NCBI GenBank assembly: GCA_964423205.1
Contig: CAYRDX010000001.1
Coordinates: forward strand, 1-64,000
DNA: 64,000 bases
From: UBA6168 sp964423205
Lineage (GTDB): Bacteria; Bacteroidota; Bacteroidia; Chitinophagales; Saprospiraceae
Reading direction: 5' to 3'
Every line of letters begins with the position of its first letter. The first letter of the stretch is position 1. The notes below the pieces were generated by a model. It was not told where the DNA came from and made no database searches. It was given only the letters and a program-made list of their open reading frames with translations. Shown here piece by piece: positions 17,555 to 27,601 of this stretch. A program made the translations under genes and the position numbers.

Positions 17555-19606
17555 ATGTCACCAAAAACGTTTTCCATAGTATTTTCTTTTGGCCTTGTCC
17601 TTCTGGCTGGCACACTTTGGGGCCAACGTTTTCCCCGTCCAACCGGTGGTGGAGAATATGGCGGAGCTCCGGCACAAAGCGGACCCCTGGCGAAAGACAC
17701 TTCGGACATCCACTATTTCTACGCTGACAATATTAATTTGCTTATACCATTCGGAGACAGCTTATTGGAGACGTTTCAACAATACGACCCAATACGGTTG
17801 AGGGACAAAGATTACGCTCATCTCGGCAATCTCGGTACAGCAGCATGGCCACTTTTTTACCAGCCGGTATTCAGGAGAGGGATTGATGTTGGTTTGCATG
17901 CTTATGATTTGTATCAGATAAAAACAGAAGACATTCGTTTTTACAAACTCACGCAGGCATTTACCCAAGCAGCCTTTTCGCAAGGAACATCTCAAAGTGA
18001 CGTCATGTTTAATGTCCGTTTTGCAAGAAGTTTTGCCAAGGGTATTGGCATATCACTAGAAAGCAGACAAATAAACAACGCGGGTGCTTATGACCATCAA
18101 AGGGCTAAAAATTCGAATGTGGCCGCAGGCCTTTGGTATCATCAAAAAGATGGCTGGTATGATGGATTCATCACTTTTGTTTCAAACGCTTTTGACCATG
18201 AAAACAATGGAGGCATCTCTGAATCATTGAAAGATACTATTATACCACCTTTCCAAATCGATGTTCATCTTCAAACTTCATTGTCCAGAATTGCCAATAA
18301 GGAATTTGCCTACACTCATTACTTTAATTTCAACAAATGGCTGAACCGGCCGCCGAAACCAGCACCCAAACCGCCTGTTTTGTCACTTGCGGACTCTCTT
18401 AAACGGAACTCTGTCCTTGTCCAGGGAAGTGTGCAAATTGCTCAGGATACGCTTGTCTCGGCACAAAAACCTGAGCAGGATTCTGTAAGGATTTATAGAC
18501 GCAATTTGACCTTTTATCATCAGTTTGCCTGGAGGACAGAGACTTACAAGTTTTTTGACAACAAGCCGGAATCCTCTTTCTACAGAGATTTTCAGGTCGA
18601 TGACCGCGGATTGCGCATATATATTGAGGCAAAGAAATTGGAAAACAGTTTTAAGCTGATGACTTTTAAATTGCGCCAGGACGGAAAAGCCGTCGTTGAA
18701 GGTGACTTGCTCGAAGTTGGATTGGTGCATTCGCTTCACCTTATTCGGCAGGAGCCTTTGGAGTTGCATACCTGGAATAACCTTTTTCTTACTGGTAAAT
18801 TGAAAGTTTTCGCCGGTAAGCGCTTGAGTTTAGATAGCTATGCTCATTTGGGAGTAGGGGCAAATGCCGGGGATTTCAGGATACAGGGCAGCCTGCTTCT
18901 GAATTTGAACAAATTGGGCAGCCTGCATGTGGATGCAGTTAACCAGTTGTATTCACCTTCCGCGGTTCAAAATCAACTTTTTATTTCCTCAAAAGAAGTT
19001 TGGAAAAAAGACTTTGACAGAACTTTGGAAACCAGTTTATCCGGAACCTATTCGCTGCCGACTTTGAAGTTTTCAGCTACAGGAACCTATTTCCTGGTCA
19101 GCAATCTGGTTTACTTTGACTCTCTGGCTCAACCCCGCCAAAGTGACGCCTTCAGTGTTTTTCAGTTGATATTCAGAAAGAATTTCCGTCTTGGCTCTTT
19201 TAACCTTGAAAATTGGGTTGGTTTGCAGCAAGCTACATCCGACGTTCTGGCAGTGCCTGATGTCTTTACGAAACATAGTCTTTACTTCCAGAAAAAAATA
19301 TTCAGAAAAGTAATGCTCGCCAAAATGGGTGTAGATGCAAGAATCAATACAGGCTATAAAGCTCCGTCATTCCATCCCCTGATTGGCCAATTCTATTTGC
19401 AAGATCAAACCGAGTTGCCTTTCACTCCATTACTCGATGTTTTTCTCAGCTTCCAGGTAAAAACGTTTAGGTTTTTCTACAAGATCGAAAATGTGCTACC
19501 CTTTCTTACAAAGGATTATTACTACCAAACAGCTGCTTATCCCTTGCCATTTGGCTTAAATAATGGGGGGTCCCGTTTCGGCATATCATGGAGATTGGTG
19601 GAATGA
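17555..19606 (+). CDS. Putative porin (Porin_10 family)
   Basis: A 683-residue secreted barrel. A signal peptide (SIVFSFGLVLLAGTLWGQ) is followed by a Gly/Pro-rich linker and then a long series of amphipathic strands ending in SRFGISWRLVE, with an aromatic C-terminal region suited to barrel assembly. HYFYADNINLLIPFGD and NLGTAAWPLFYQP are typical of the Bacteroidota putative-porin family. A TACTTTTG box at 17517-17524, 30 bases before the start, fits the Bacteroidota -7 element. The transported solute cannot be predicted. Confidence 0.85.
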   Translation: MSPKTFSIVFSFGLVLLAGTLWGQRFPRPTGGGEYGGAPAQSGPLAKDTSDIHYFYADNINLLIPFGDSLLETFQQYDPIRLRDKDYAHLGNLGTAAWPLFYQPVFRRGIDVGLHAYDLYQIKTEDIRFYKLTQAFTQAAFSQGTSQSDVMFNVRFARSFAKGIGISLESRQINNAGAYDHQRAKNSNVAAGLWYHQKDGWYDGFITFVSNAFDHENNGGISESLKDTIIPPFQIDVHLQTSLSRIANKEFAYTHYFNFNKWLNRPPKPAPKPPVLSLADSLKRNSVLVQGSVQIAQDTLVSAQKPEQDSVRIYRRNLTFYHQFAWRTETYKFFDNKPESSFYRDFQVDDRGLRIYIEAKKLENSFKLMTFKLRQDGKAVVEGDLLEVGLVHSLHLIRQEPLELHTWNNLFLTGKLKVFAGKRLSLDSYAHLGVGANAGDFRIQGSLLLNLNKLGSLHVDAVNQLYSPSAVQNQLFISSKEVWKKDFDRTLETSLSGTYSLPTLKFSATGTYFLVSNLVYFDSLAQPRQSDAFSVFQLIFRKNFRLGSFNLENWVGLQQATSDVLAVPDVFTKHSLYFQKKIFRKVMLAKMGVDARINTGYKAPSFHPLIGQFYLQDQTELPFTPLLDVFLSFQVKTFRFFYKIENVLPFLTKDYYYQTAAYPLPFGLNNGGSRFGISWRLVE

Positions 19607-19622
19607 ATTCACCGGCGATCCT

Positions 19623-20348
19623 TCAGAATACTTTTCCGATTACATTTTCGCGGTAATTGGCACCAATGGGTAGTTTTTCATTACCAATATGAATGATATT
19701 GCCTTCCAGGGCATCTATTTTCTTTATGGCTACAATGTAGGATTTGTGGATGCGGATAAATTGGTCTTGTGGCAATTCTTCCTCCAGGCTTTTTAAAGAG
19801 TTTAAAGAAAGAAGGCGGCCGGATGGTGTGTAGTAGGCCACATATTCCCGCATGCTTTGGATGTAAAGAATATCCTCGTGACGAAGTCGATGAATTCTGT
19901 GCTCAGATTTAACCAGAATGAAATCCTGCTTTTGTGATTCTTCCTGAGCAGGTTGAGCTAAAGGTATGCTGGAAGCTGCCGCCTGAAGGCGAAGCAAATC
20001 AGTTAGTTTGTTCACAGATTGCACAAAACGTTCAAAGCTGAAAGGTTTCAGCAGGTAATCGATGGCATCGAACGAATAACTCTCTACGGCATATTGAGGG
20101 TAAGCGGTTGTGAAAATGACAGCTGGTTTCTTGGTCAATGTTTTGAGGAATTCCACCCCTGTTAGTTCTGGCATTTGAATATCAAGGAAAATGACATCAA
20201 TAGAATTATCCCTTAAAGTAGCCATAGCTTCTATAGGGTCTTTGCATTTTTTTACCAATTCCAGATGGGGAATTCTGCTGATGTAATTTTCCAGCAATGT
20301 GCGGGCAAGATCTTCATCGTCAACAACAAGGCAGCGAATTGAATTCAT
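19623..20348 (-). CDS. LytTR-type response regulator
   Basis: A 241-residue regulator. The receiver domain (1-120) has the acidic pocket at VVDDED, the phospho-acceptor Asp56 in IFLDIQMPELTG, and the TTAYPQYAVESYSFDAIDYL switch region with lysine in LLKPF. A LytTR DNA-binding domain fills about 140-241 (EHRIHRLRHEDILYIQSMRE; FIRIHKSYIVAI). It overlaps the upstream sensor kinase gene by four bases (ATGA), so the two are translationally coupled. It probably responds to the LytS-like kinase. Its targets are unknown; the adjacent divergent Spy-like gene is a candidate by position only. Confidence 0.92.
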   Translation of the reverse strand: MNSIRCLVVDDEDLARTLLENYISRIPHLELVKKCKDPIEAMATLRDNSIDVIFLDIQMPELTGVEFLKTLTKKPAVIFTTAYPQYAVESYSFDAIDYLLKPFSFERFVQSVNKLTDLLRLQAAASSIPLAQPAQEESQKQDFILVKSEHRIHRLRHEDILYIQSMREYVAYYTPSGRLLSLNSLKSLEEELPQDQFIRIHKSYIVAIKKIDALEGNIIHIGNEKLPIGANYRENVIGKVF

Positions 20349-21403
20349 TCAAGATCGATTTTTAGTGTAATGCCAAACTGATTGTCTTTTTCATTTATCT
20401 CAATTTCATGCCGCCCCGGGTAAATCAATTCGAGCTGTCTGAGCACATTGTTTAGGCCAATGCCACCTTCTTTATCTTTAGAGGTGCCACCTTTAGGAAC
20501 ACTGTTTTGAACAGAGAAGTTAACCTGGTGGTCTGTAGTTTTAAGAAGAATTTTTATCCAACCGCTTTTCAGGTCTTCTATATTGCTGTGTTTGAATGCA
20601 TTTTCGATGAAAGGGATAAAAATCAAAGGAGCTACAAGCATATCAGGGCGACTGTTGTCTAATTCGGCAGTAACATTCATCCTTTGCTTATCCTTTAGCA
20701 GATTCAGCTCGATAAAGTTATTGATGTACTCTACTTCTTTTTTTAAGGGTACTCGCTCTGCCTTGCAATCGTATAACATATAGCGCAACATGCCGGATAA
20801 TTTGAGCAAGTTGTCGGGCGCCTTTTCATCTTTCAATAGTGTGAGCGTATAGATGTTATTTAGTGCATTAAAAAGGAAATGTGGGTTAATCTGTGATTTT
20901 AAAAACTTCATTTCCGATTCCAGCTTTTCGGCCTTCAGGGCCACAGACTCTCTTTCTTTCTGGGCTGCGAAATTGGCCAGATAAAATAAGGCACTTCCGA
21001 GAAAGGAGGTAAAGAAAGGCATTGCCATACCCAGGTAGCGCATACTCCGCCATGAAGGATTGGGCCGGTATCCGGTATCTACGGCACTTCTAAGTCGTCC
21101 GGATGGGTTGCGGTAATAATGAGCCCAGGGTGCCGAATCCCAGTCGATGAGAATAACCACTGAAACAATGAGTCCGACGCCTAATAATGCGTAAAGAAGA
21201 TATTGCCGCTTTACGTACAATTTGGGAAGGAGGTACTCCAGGTTTAAAAAAACAATTATCAGAATACCGGTGAATGTAATGGTGTTCCGCATCATCATTC
21301 TTTCCCAATTCTCCCAATTGGTGAGCAGCATGGGAATGATGAACCAGATACCTCCCCAAAAGAGTATCTGCAACCAGGTAGATTTTGATCCGATGTATTT
21401 CAT
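20345..21403 (-). CDS. LytS-family sensor histidine kinase (His_kinase domain)
   Basis: I take the ATG at 21403 (MKYIGSKSTWLQ), 352 residues; the frame is open to 21448. Four membrane helices span about residues 10-150. The kinase core follows with the phosphorylated histidine in QINPHFLFNALNNIYTL and an abbreviated ATP-binding domain (PLIFIPFIENAFKHS, GIGLNNVLRQLELIY). There is no separate sensory domain, so the membrane part probably senses. It is coupled by a four-base overlap to the LytTR regulator. Confidence 0.92.
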   Translation of the reverse strand: MKYIGSKSTWLQILFWGGIWFIIPMLLTNWENWERMMMRNTITFTGILIIVFLNLEYLLPKLYVKRQYLLYALLGVGLIVSVVILIDWDSAPWAHYYRNPSGRLRSAVDTGYRPNPSWRSMRYLGMAMPFFTSFLGSALFYLANFAAQKERESVALKAEKLESEMKFLKSQINPHFLFNALNNIYTLTLLKDEKAPDNLLKLSGMLRYMLYDCKAERVPLKKEVEYINNFIELNLLKDKQRMNVTAELDNSRPDMLVAPLIFIPFIENAFKHSNIEDLKSGWIKILLKTTDHQVNFSVQNSVPKGGTSKDKEGGIGLNNVLRQLELIYPGRHEIEINEKDNQFGITLKIDLE

Positions 21404-21616
21404 GCGACAAAAGTGAGGAATGAACCTGCATTCACCAATTATTCTCAACGAACGGTACTGCTTTCACAATGATTACCACGATTTCCTCAATAACCTGTGG
21501 GATGAGTTTTTTTAGGTTTCGTTGATAATTTCTTAAAGTTCATTGAATAAACTTTCCACCACATTTAAAACGGCAATCTTTGTGGCCGATTAATTAATCA
21601 CTTAAAATGGCATTTT

Positions 21617-22012
21617 ATGAAATCCGTATTTAGAAATCTATTCATTGTTTCCATTCTACTTTTCAGCTACTCAGTCACACAAGCCCAGATGGTTGGGGGA
21701 GGTCGCGAAATGGACCCGACTAAACGCGCTGAGCAGCAAACGGCCAACATGACTGAAGTATTAGGTTTATCCGAAGCACAGGCAGTAAAGGTTAAAGAAA
21801 TCAATATTAAGTACAATAAGAAAATGCAGGAATTATTCAACGCCAACCAGGGAGGCGACATGACTGCCATAAGAGAAAAGATGGGTCAAATGCAGCAGGA
21901 GCAAAACAACGAATTCAAAGTCGTTATGACCTCTGAACAATTTGAAAAATGGGTTAAATATCAAGAAGAGCAACGCAACCTGCGGGGCCAGGGCAGAAGA
22001 GGTAATAACTGA
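21617..22012 (+). CDS. Small secreted Spy/CpxP-like protein
   Basis: A 131-residue exported protein with a signal peptide (about residues 1-23, ending VTQAQ). The mature part is helical and charged: TKRAEQQTANMTEVLGLSEA, KVKEINIKYNKKMQELF and MTSEQFEKWVKYQEEQ. The pattern, with an L-S-E-x-Q step and a T-S-E-Q-F helix, resembles the LTxxQ-type periplasmic Spy/CpxP chaperone-like proteins often seen in Bacteroidota. It is divergent from the LytS/LytTR pair and 350 bases upstream of a receptor gene, suggesting an envelope-stress or ion-related role (inference). Confidence 0.7.
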   Translation: MKSVFRNLFIVSILLFSYSVTQAQMVGGGREMDPTKRAEQQTANMTEVLGLSEAQAVKVKEINIKYNKKMQELFNANQGGDMTAIREKMGQMQQEQNNEFKVVMTSEQFEKWVKYQEEQRNLRGQGRRGNN

Positions 22013-22360
22013 TTTTGATAATGGCAGTTGGATTGCAGATCCGGTGTTACAGGAAATTTTGAGATTCCCTTAACTATCGGTCTCATGTCTTCTTGCCTGA
22101 TTTGCACCTGTTTTCCATTTTCAACAGTATGCAATTCTAAAATGAAAGCAGCCTTACACTACAGTTTTTCTTCTGTTACAACTTATGCCTAAAAAACAGG
22201 ATGAAAAAGCTAAGTAAACATCGCTGCAAGAAATAAATCCTTTAAAAGGATTCTGAAGTGTTTAATAACTAATTCAAAAGAACCACAAAACCTTTAATGG
22301 AATATTTCCGGAAAGAATGCCGGCATTCCTGAGAAGTAGAATCAATGAAAAAGTACACTC
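22013..22360. other. Intergenic region, no gene seen
   Basis: A 348-base gap between the Spy-like and receptor genes. It is AT-rich and holds no credible open frame, repeat or strong hairpin that I can find. It may carry the promoter of the receptor gene. Confidence 0.4.
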
Positions 22361-25240
22361 ATGAAAAAATCTTTGCTTTACTTTTTTCTTTTCTTATCAG
22401 TTGGTTTGTCAGCACAAAACTTCAATGTGCGCGGTATCATCGTAGATGAGGAAAATGCAGCATTGCCCGGTGCTCACGTAGAACTGTTGCAACCCTGGGG
22501 TGATCATGTGGCATCAACTGTCACAGAAAACGATGGTCGTTTTGTTTTTCGTAATGTACCACGTGGCGGATATAAGGTGAAAGCATCGTTCCTTGGCTTT
22601 GCAGAGCAAATCATAGAAGTTACCGTGACTTCTGGTGATGCCAATATTGGCCCAATGAAATTATCCTCCGGTACTCAAATCCTTAAAGAGGTAGAGATAA
22701 AAGACCGACTGCCTATGGCTGGTCAAAGAAGTGATACCGTTCTTTTTAATGCTGATGCATTTAAAGTGATGAAAGATGCCAGCGCCGGGGAACTGCTCGA
22801 AAAAATCCCAACTGTTACCATTGAAGGTGGAAAAATTCAGGCACAGGGTGAAGATGTGAAACAGGTACTCGTTGACGGCAGGCCTTTCTTTGGCAATGAC
22901 CCTATGGCTGCAGTCAGAAACCTTCCGGCAGAAGTTATTGACCGCATTCAGATTTTTGATCAGGCAAGTGACCAGTCGCAATTCACAGGCTTCAATGATG
23001 GCAATACTTCCAGGACAATCAATATCGTTACCCGCCAGAATATGCGCGTAGGCCAGTTTGGAAAGATTTACGCAGGTTTTGGCACCGACTATAAATATCA
23101 GGCTGGAGGCAATATCAACGTGTTTAATGGTGATCGAAGGATTTCCTTCATTGGAATGACCAACAATGTAAACGTCCAGAACTTTTCCACAGATGACATT
23201 CTCGGCATGATGAGCGGTGGCGGCCGCGGCGGCTTCGGTGGTGGTGGCGGCGGGGGCTTCGGTGGTGGCGGGGGCTTCATGGGCGGTGGTGGCGGTGGAT
23301 TCCGCGGACCCGGTGGCGATTTTATGGTGCAGCAGCGGGGTGGTTTAACAACTACGCACGCTTTGGGCATCAACTACTCCGACAAATGGGGTAAAAAAAC
23401 AGAAGCTACGGGTTCCTACTTCTTTAATATGACCAATGGTGCATCGGAATCCATCAGAAACAGAGAATACGCTACCAATGAACTCACTTCAGAATATTAT
23501 AACGAACAACGCAGCACTGGGACAGATAATTATAACCACCGGGTGAGCTTCCGTATAGAGACTAATATTGACTCTTTCAATTCATTTATCATGAGGCCGA
23601 GGTTGAGCCTTCAGGTTAATCGGGGTCTTGATACGCTTTTTGGAAAAACACTGAGAGGTGCTACGCTTTTCAACAAAACAGACAATATTTATAATACTGA
23701 TCTTACTGGTGTCAATTTGAGCAACAGCCTTGTATTCAGACACAAATTCAAAAAAGACAGAAGAACTTTCTCCATCGATTTGAATACCGGATGGGCACCC
23801 AAAAATGGCGATTCCGACCTGCTTTCTTACAGCAATTTTTATGGAAACCGCCCGGCATCGGATACTGCCAATCAAATTGCAACATTGGACCTGAACAGTT
23901 GGAATGTTTCTACAAACTTTGCCTATACGGAGCCAATTACTCAGAATGCTCAACTGATGCTCAATTATGAGGTGAGTGTTCAACAGGAGGATTCTGATAA
24001 ACAGGCCTTTGATTATGCAATGGCCACCGGACAATACGACTTACTGAATGAGCAATTGACCAATATTTTCTCCAATGACTACATTTCACATAGGGGAGGA
24101 CTAGGTTACAACTATTCCAAAGGCAGGGACATGAACCTGATGTTGAGAGCAACTTACCAGAATTCAACCCTGACTAAAATGCCTGAATTTCCGGCAGGTT
24201 CAGAATTCGCGAAAACCTATAATGCCTTTCTGCCTTTTGCCATGTTGCGTTATAACCTGACTCCAACCCGGAATATCAGGATATTCTATCGTACCAACAC
24301 TCAGTTGCCTTCTGTGGAGCAACTTCAGTACGTGTTGGATAATTCAAACCCCCTTCAGTTAAGGGTGGGTAACCCACAATTGGTGGAGTCCTACAATCAG
24401 AATTTGTTCCTGAGATATCAGGCAACCAACACTGAAAAATCTACTGTGTTTTTTGCCATGTTTGGTGGTGGAAGGACCAACAATCATATTGCCAATGCGA
24501 TTTACACATCGAGCAGTGACAACCCCATTTTCAATGATTTCAATGTTCAGAAAGGTGCACAAATGACCCAACCGGTCAACCTGGATGGCTATTGGAATAT
24601 GCGCTCTTTCATAACTTATGGTGTGCCAATTAAATTTATCAAAACCAACCTGAACTTCAATTTGACCTGGAACTATTCCAAGTCTCCTGGTTTGGTTAAT
24701 GATGTGAAGAACTTTGCTGACAACAGCACCTACGCTGCTGGATTGACTTTTGCGAGCAACATCAGCCCTAAAGTGGATTTCACCCTTTCATCACGCACCA
24801 GTTTTAACGAGGTGAAAAACTCCATCCAGACCAGGGCTAACTCAGAATACTGGAACCAGAATTCCCGCCTTCGTTTGAACTGGATTATTCTGGAAGGTTT
24901 TGTACTTCGCACCGATCTTTCACACCAGTTTTACAAAGGACTTGAAGGCGATTTTGGTGAAAATTACCTGATTTGGAATTTTGGTATTGGTAAGAAAGTA
25001 TTTAAAAATCAACGGGGAGAACTTACTCTCAGCGTAAACGACCTTCTTAATCAGAACAGAAATGTGTCACGTGTAGTTACTGAAACTTATTTTGAGGATG
25101 TGCGCACCAACGATTTGACACGGTATGTGATGTTGACTTTCACATATAACCTAAGGCATTTCCGCGTGGGCAGTGAACCGGAGCGGGAGCAACGCATGTG
25201 GCCAGGTGGAGGTGACAGACCTCCGTTTATGCCTCACTAA
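22361..25240 (+). CDS. TonB-receptor-like outer-membrane beta-barrel protein with CarboxypepD_reg domain and Gly-rich insert
   Basis: A 959-residue secreted protein. Signal peptide (LLYFFLFLSVGLSAQ), then a carboxypeptidase regulatory-like domain (residues about 20-105: VRGIIVDEENAALPGAHVEL). A plug-like segment follows (LEKIPTVTIEGGKIQAQGED, QVLVDGRPFFGNDP, IDRIQIFD). The rest is a large barrel of the OMP_b-brl_3 type. Residues about 286-325 form a low-complexity tract of Gly with Phe, Arg and Met, probably an extracellular loop. Similar proteins occur next to Spy-like proteins and LytTR systems. Substrate unknown. A terminator follows. Confidence 0.85.
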   Translation: MKKSLLYFFLFLSVGLSAQNFNVRGIIVDEENAALPGAHVELLQPWGDHVASTVTENDGRFVFRNVPRGGYKVKASFLGFAEQIIEVTVTSGDANIGPMKLSSGTQILKEVEIKDRLPMAGQRSDTVLFNADAFKVMKDASAGELLEKIPTVTIEGGKIQAQGEDVKQVLVDGRPFFGNDPMAAVRNLPAEVIDRIQIFDQASDQSQFTGFNDGNTSRTINIVTRQNMRVGQFGKIYAGFGTDYKYQAGGNINVFNGDRRISFIGMTNNVNVQNFSTDDILGMMSGGGRGGFGGGGGGGFGGGGGFMGGGGGGFRGPGGDFMVQQRGGLTTTHALGINYSDKWGKKTEATGSYFFNMTNGASESIRNREYATNELTSEYYNEQRSTGTDNYNHRVSFRIETNIDSFNSFIMRPRLSLQVNRGLDTLFGKTLRGATLFNKTDNIYNTDLTGVNLSNSLVFRHKFKKDRRTFSIDLNTGWAPKNGDSDLLSYSNFYGNRPASDTANQIATLDLNSWNVSTNFAYTEPITQNAQLMLNYEVSVQQEDSDKQAFDYAMATGQYDLLNEQLTNIFSNDYISHRGGLGYNYSKGRDMNLMLRATYQNSTLTKMPEFPAGSEFAKTYNAFLPFAMLRYNLTPTRNIRIFYRTNTQLPSVEQLQYVLDNSNPLQLRVGNPQLVESYNQNLFLRYQATNTEKSTVFFAMFGGGRTNNHIANAIYTSSSDNPIFNDFNVQKGAQMTQPVNLDGYWNMRSFITYGVPIKFIKTNLNFNLTWNYSKSPGLVNDVKNFADNSTYAAGLTFASNISPKVDFTLSSRTSFNEVKNSIQTRANSEYWNQNSRLRLNWIILEGFVLRTDLSHQFYKGLEGDFGENYLIWNFGIGKKVFKNQRGELTLSVNDLLNQNRNVSRVVTETYFEDVRTNDLTRYVMLTFTYNLRHFRVGSEPEREQRMWPGGGDRPPFMPH

Positions 25241-25289
25241 GGAACTAATTCGATTTAGCATATTACGCAACTTATTGCGGATTGAGCTT

Positions 25290-25334
25290 CTGGCTTGTCA
25301 TGGCAAAAGTGTCATGGTAAGCCAGATTTTTTTT
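25290..25334 (+). terminator. Terminator after the receptor gene
   Basis: Stem CTGGCTT (25290-25296) with AAGCCAG (25319-25325), then A followed by eight or nine T's. The loop contains a direct repeat, GTCATGG. Confidence 0.7.
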
Positions 25335-25384
25335 AGTGAATTGGATACTCAACCTATTCTCTCAACTTTTCAAACCACCCCAAC

Positions 25385-27493
25385 CTAACTTATAAACCCC
25401 CAGTGTTTGTACTTCTTGCCAAAGGTCCGGAGATGTTCCAACAACGGAGTATTCAGCTCATGTTTGAGGTGAGGGTCCCTATCGAGAATCAGCATCGCCA
25501 ATGAACGTGCTGATTGCAATATCTTTTCATCTTTTGCCAGGTCCGACAATTTGAGGTCTTCAATAAGGCCGCTTTGCTGTGTACCTTCCATATTACCCGG
25601 ACCTCGCAAATGCATGTCCACCTCTGCTATCTCAAAGCCGTTGTTTGTTCTGACCATCGTTCTGATTCTTTCCCTGGCGTCTGCTGATATTTTATCTTCG
25701 GTCATCAGGATGCAATAGCTTTGGTCGGCTCCTCTTCCTACCCGGCCTCTTAACTGATGCAATTGAGATAATCCGAACCGCTCTGCATTTTCGATGACCA
25801 TGACCGATGCATTGGGTACGTTTACTCCTACTTCTATGACAGTGGTGGCTATCATTATTTGTGTTTCCCTCTTTACAAATCGCTGCATTTCAAAATCTTT
25901 ATCGGCGGCTTTCATTCTCCCATGCACCACGCTGATTTGATATTTTGGTTTTGGAAAATCACGACTCAGTGCTTCATAGCCTTCTTCCAGGTTTTTCAGG
26001 TCCATTTTTTCGCTTTCTTCAATCAGAGGGTAAACTACATAAATCTGTCTGCCAGCAGCAATTTCATCTTTCATAAACCCAAACACTGGCATCCGGTATC
26101 CTTCTGACCGGTGAACTGTGGTTATGGGCTTTCTGCCAGGGGGCAGCTCATCAATAACAGAAACATCCAGGTCACCATACAGCGTCATGGCTAGAGTCCG
26201 CGGAATGGGAGTGGCTGTCATCACTAAAACATGAGGTGGATTTTCTGCGCTCTTTTTCCACAAAGAGGCCCTTTGTTCTACTCCAAAGCGATGTTGCTCA
26301 TCGGTAATGGCCAGACCGAGATTTTGGAAAACAACCCAGTCTTCAATAAGGGCATGTGTGCCGATGAGAATATGGATTTTTCCAGCGCTCAAATCATCGA
26401 GAATAGCGGTTCTCTTTTTCCCTTTTATGGAACCTGAAAGAAACTCTACTTTAATTCCAATGCCCTCCACTAATCCACTGATGCCTTCAAAATGCTGTTG
26501 GGCCAGTATTTCTGTGGGAGCCATGAGGCAGGATTGGAAGCCGTTGTCCAATGCTATGAGCATACACAACAGAGCAACGATGGTTTTTCCGCTTCCTACA
26601 TCTCCCTGCAGCAGCCGGTTCACCTGTACCCCACTGCCCAGGTCGGATCTGATTTCTTTGACTACTCGTTTTTGTGCATTGGTAAGTTCGAAAGGCAGTT
26701 TTTTGTGGTAAAAGGAATTGAAACTGTCTCCAATTTTGGAAAAGACGAATCCTTTCACCCCGAGTTTTCGGCGCGCCTTACTTTGTAATAACCGCAATTG
26801 AAGGAAAAACAGCTCTTCAAATTTCAATCTGTTCAATGCGGCATTGAGCTCTTTTTCATCCTTCGGAAAATGAATAGCTCGGCAGGCCTGATAACGGTTT
26901 ATCAGACGCATTTTTTTTAGTAGATAGTCAGGTAAGTTTTCTGGTACATCTGCCGGTTTGAGTTGTTCCAGAAGGTTTTCCATGATCTTTCGCCGCCCCC
27001 GGGAATCCAGACCTTTGGCGTTTAGTTTATCGGTACTGCTGTAAACCGGGGAGAAGGTGAGTTGCACTTCAGCTTCGTCGGGCGAAACTTCATCCATTTC
27101 AGGATGCGCTATGCTTAAAGAGTGACCGTATTGATTGACTTTTCCAAAAACCACATATCCAGCACCAGGTTTCAGATGTTTTTGAAGCCAGTAAATACCC
27201 TGAAACCATACCAGGTCGATGACGCCGGTTTCATCTCGGAATCTTCCCACAAGGCGTTTTGCACGGCCTTCTCCTATCAACTCTACTTTTCTCAGAATGC
27301 CCTTTATCTGCACTTCCCCACTGGCGTCTATTTCCCCAATGCGATGGAATTTAGTCCTGTCCACATAACGGAAAGGATAGGCCAACAGAAAGTCACCAAA
27401 GGTGAAAATGCCCAACTCCTTTTTCAGCATTTCAGCCTTTACCGTTCCTACCCCTTTTAGGTATTCTATGGGTTTTTCAAGTAAATCGGACAT
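25385..27493 (-). CDS. recG: ATP-dependent DNA helicase RecG
   Basis: I take the ATG at 27493 (MSDLLEKPIEYLKGVGTVKA), 702 residues; the open frame continues upstream to 27601 without family-like sequence. The wedge domain fills about 1-200 (IKGILRKVELIG, LVWFQGIYW). Helicase motifs follow: GDVGSGKT (Walker A), APTEILAQQHFE, DEQHRFGV (DExH box), TATPIPRTLAM, and C-terminal ATTVIEVGVNVPNASVM and RGRVGRGADQSYC. RecG reverses stalled forks and processes branched DNA. It lies downstream of the DUF4199 gene on the same strand. Confidence 0.95.
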   Translation of the reverse strand: MSDLLEKPIEYLKGVGTVKAEMLKKELGIFTFGDFLLAYPFRYVDRTKFHRIGEIDASGEVQIKGILRKVELIGEGRAKRLVGRFRDETGVIDLVWFQGIYWLQKHLKPGAGYVVFGKVNQYGHSLSIAHPEMDEVSPDEAEVQLTFSPVYSSTDKLNAKGLDSRGRRKIMENLLEQLKPADVPENLPDYLLKKMRLINRYQACRAIHFPKDEKELNAALNRLKFEELFFLQLRLLQSKARRKLGVKGFVFSKIGDSFNSFYHKKLPFELTNAQKRVVKEIRSDLGSGVQVNRLLQGDVGSGKTIVALLCMLIALDNGFQSCLMAPTEILAQQHFEGISGLVEGIGIKVEFLSGSIKGKKRTAILDDLSAGKIHILIGTHALIEDWVVFQNLGLAITDEQHRFGVEQRASLWKKSAENPPHVLVMTATPIPRTLAMTLYGDLDVSVIDELPPGRKPITTVHRSEGYRMPVFGFMKDEIAAGRQIYVVYPLIEESEKMDLKNLEEGYEALSRDFPKPKYQISVVHGRMKAADKDFEMQRFVKRETQIMIATTVIEVGVNVPNASVMVIENAERFGLSQLHQLRGRVGRGADQSYCILMTEDKISADARERIRTMVRTNNGFEIAEVDMHLRGPGNMEGTQQSGLIEDLKLSDLAKDEKILQSARSLAMLILDRDPHLKHELNTPLLEHLRTFGKKYKHWGFIS

Positions 27494-27601
27494 AATAATG
27501 GGCAACAATATTCTTTTTCCAAAAAACTCAGAATGCGCAATTTGGCATTCATGATTTTGAGCTTGCCTGGCAAGTGGGGCACTGATTCTCTCATTTTCCA
27601 A

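Noticed and set aside
23098..23373. Proline-rich minus-strand frame
   Set aside because: It is only the antisense of the Gly-rich tract in the receptor gene.
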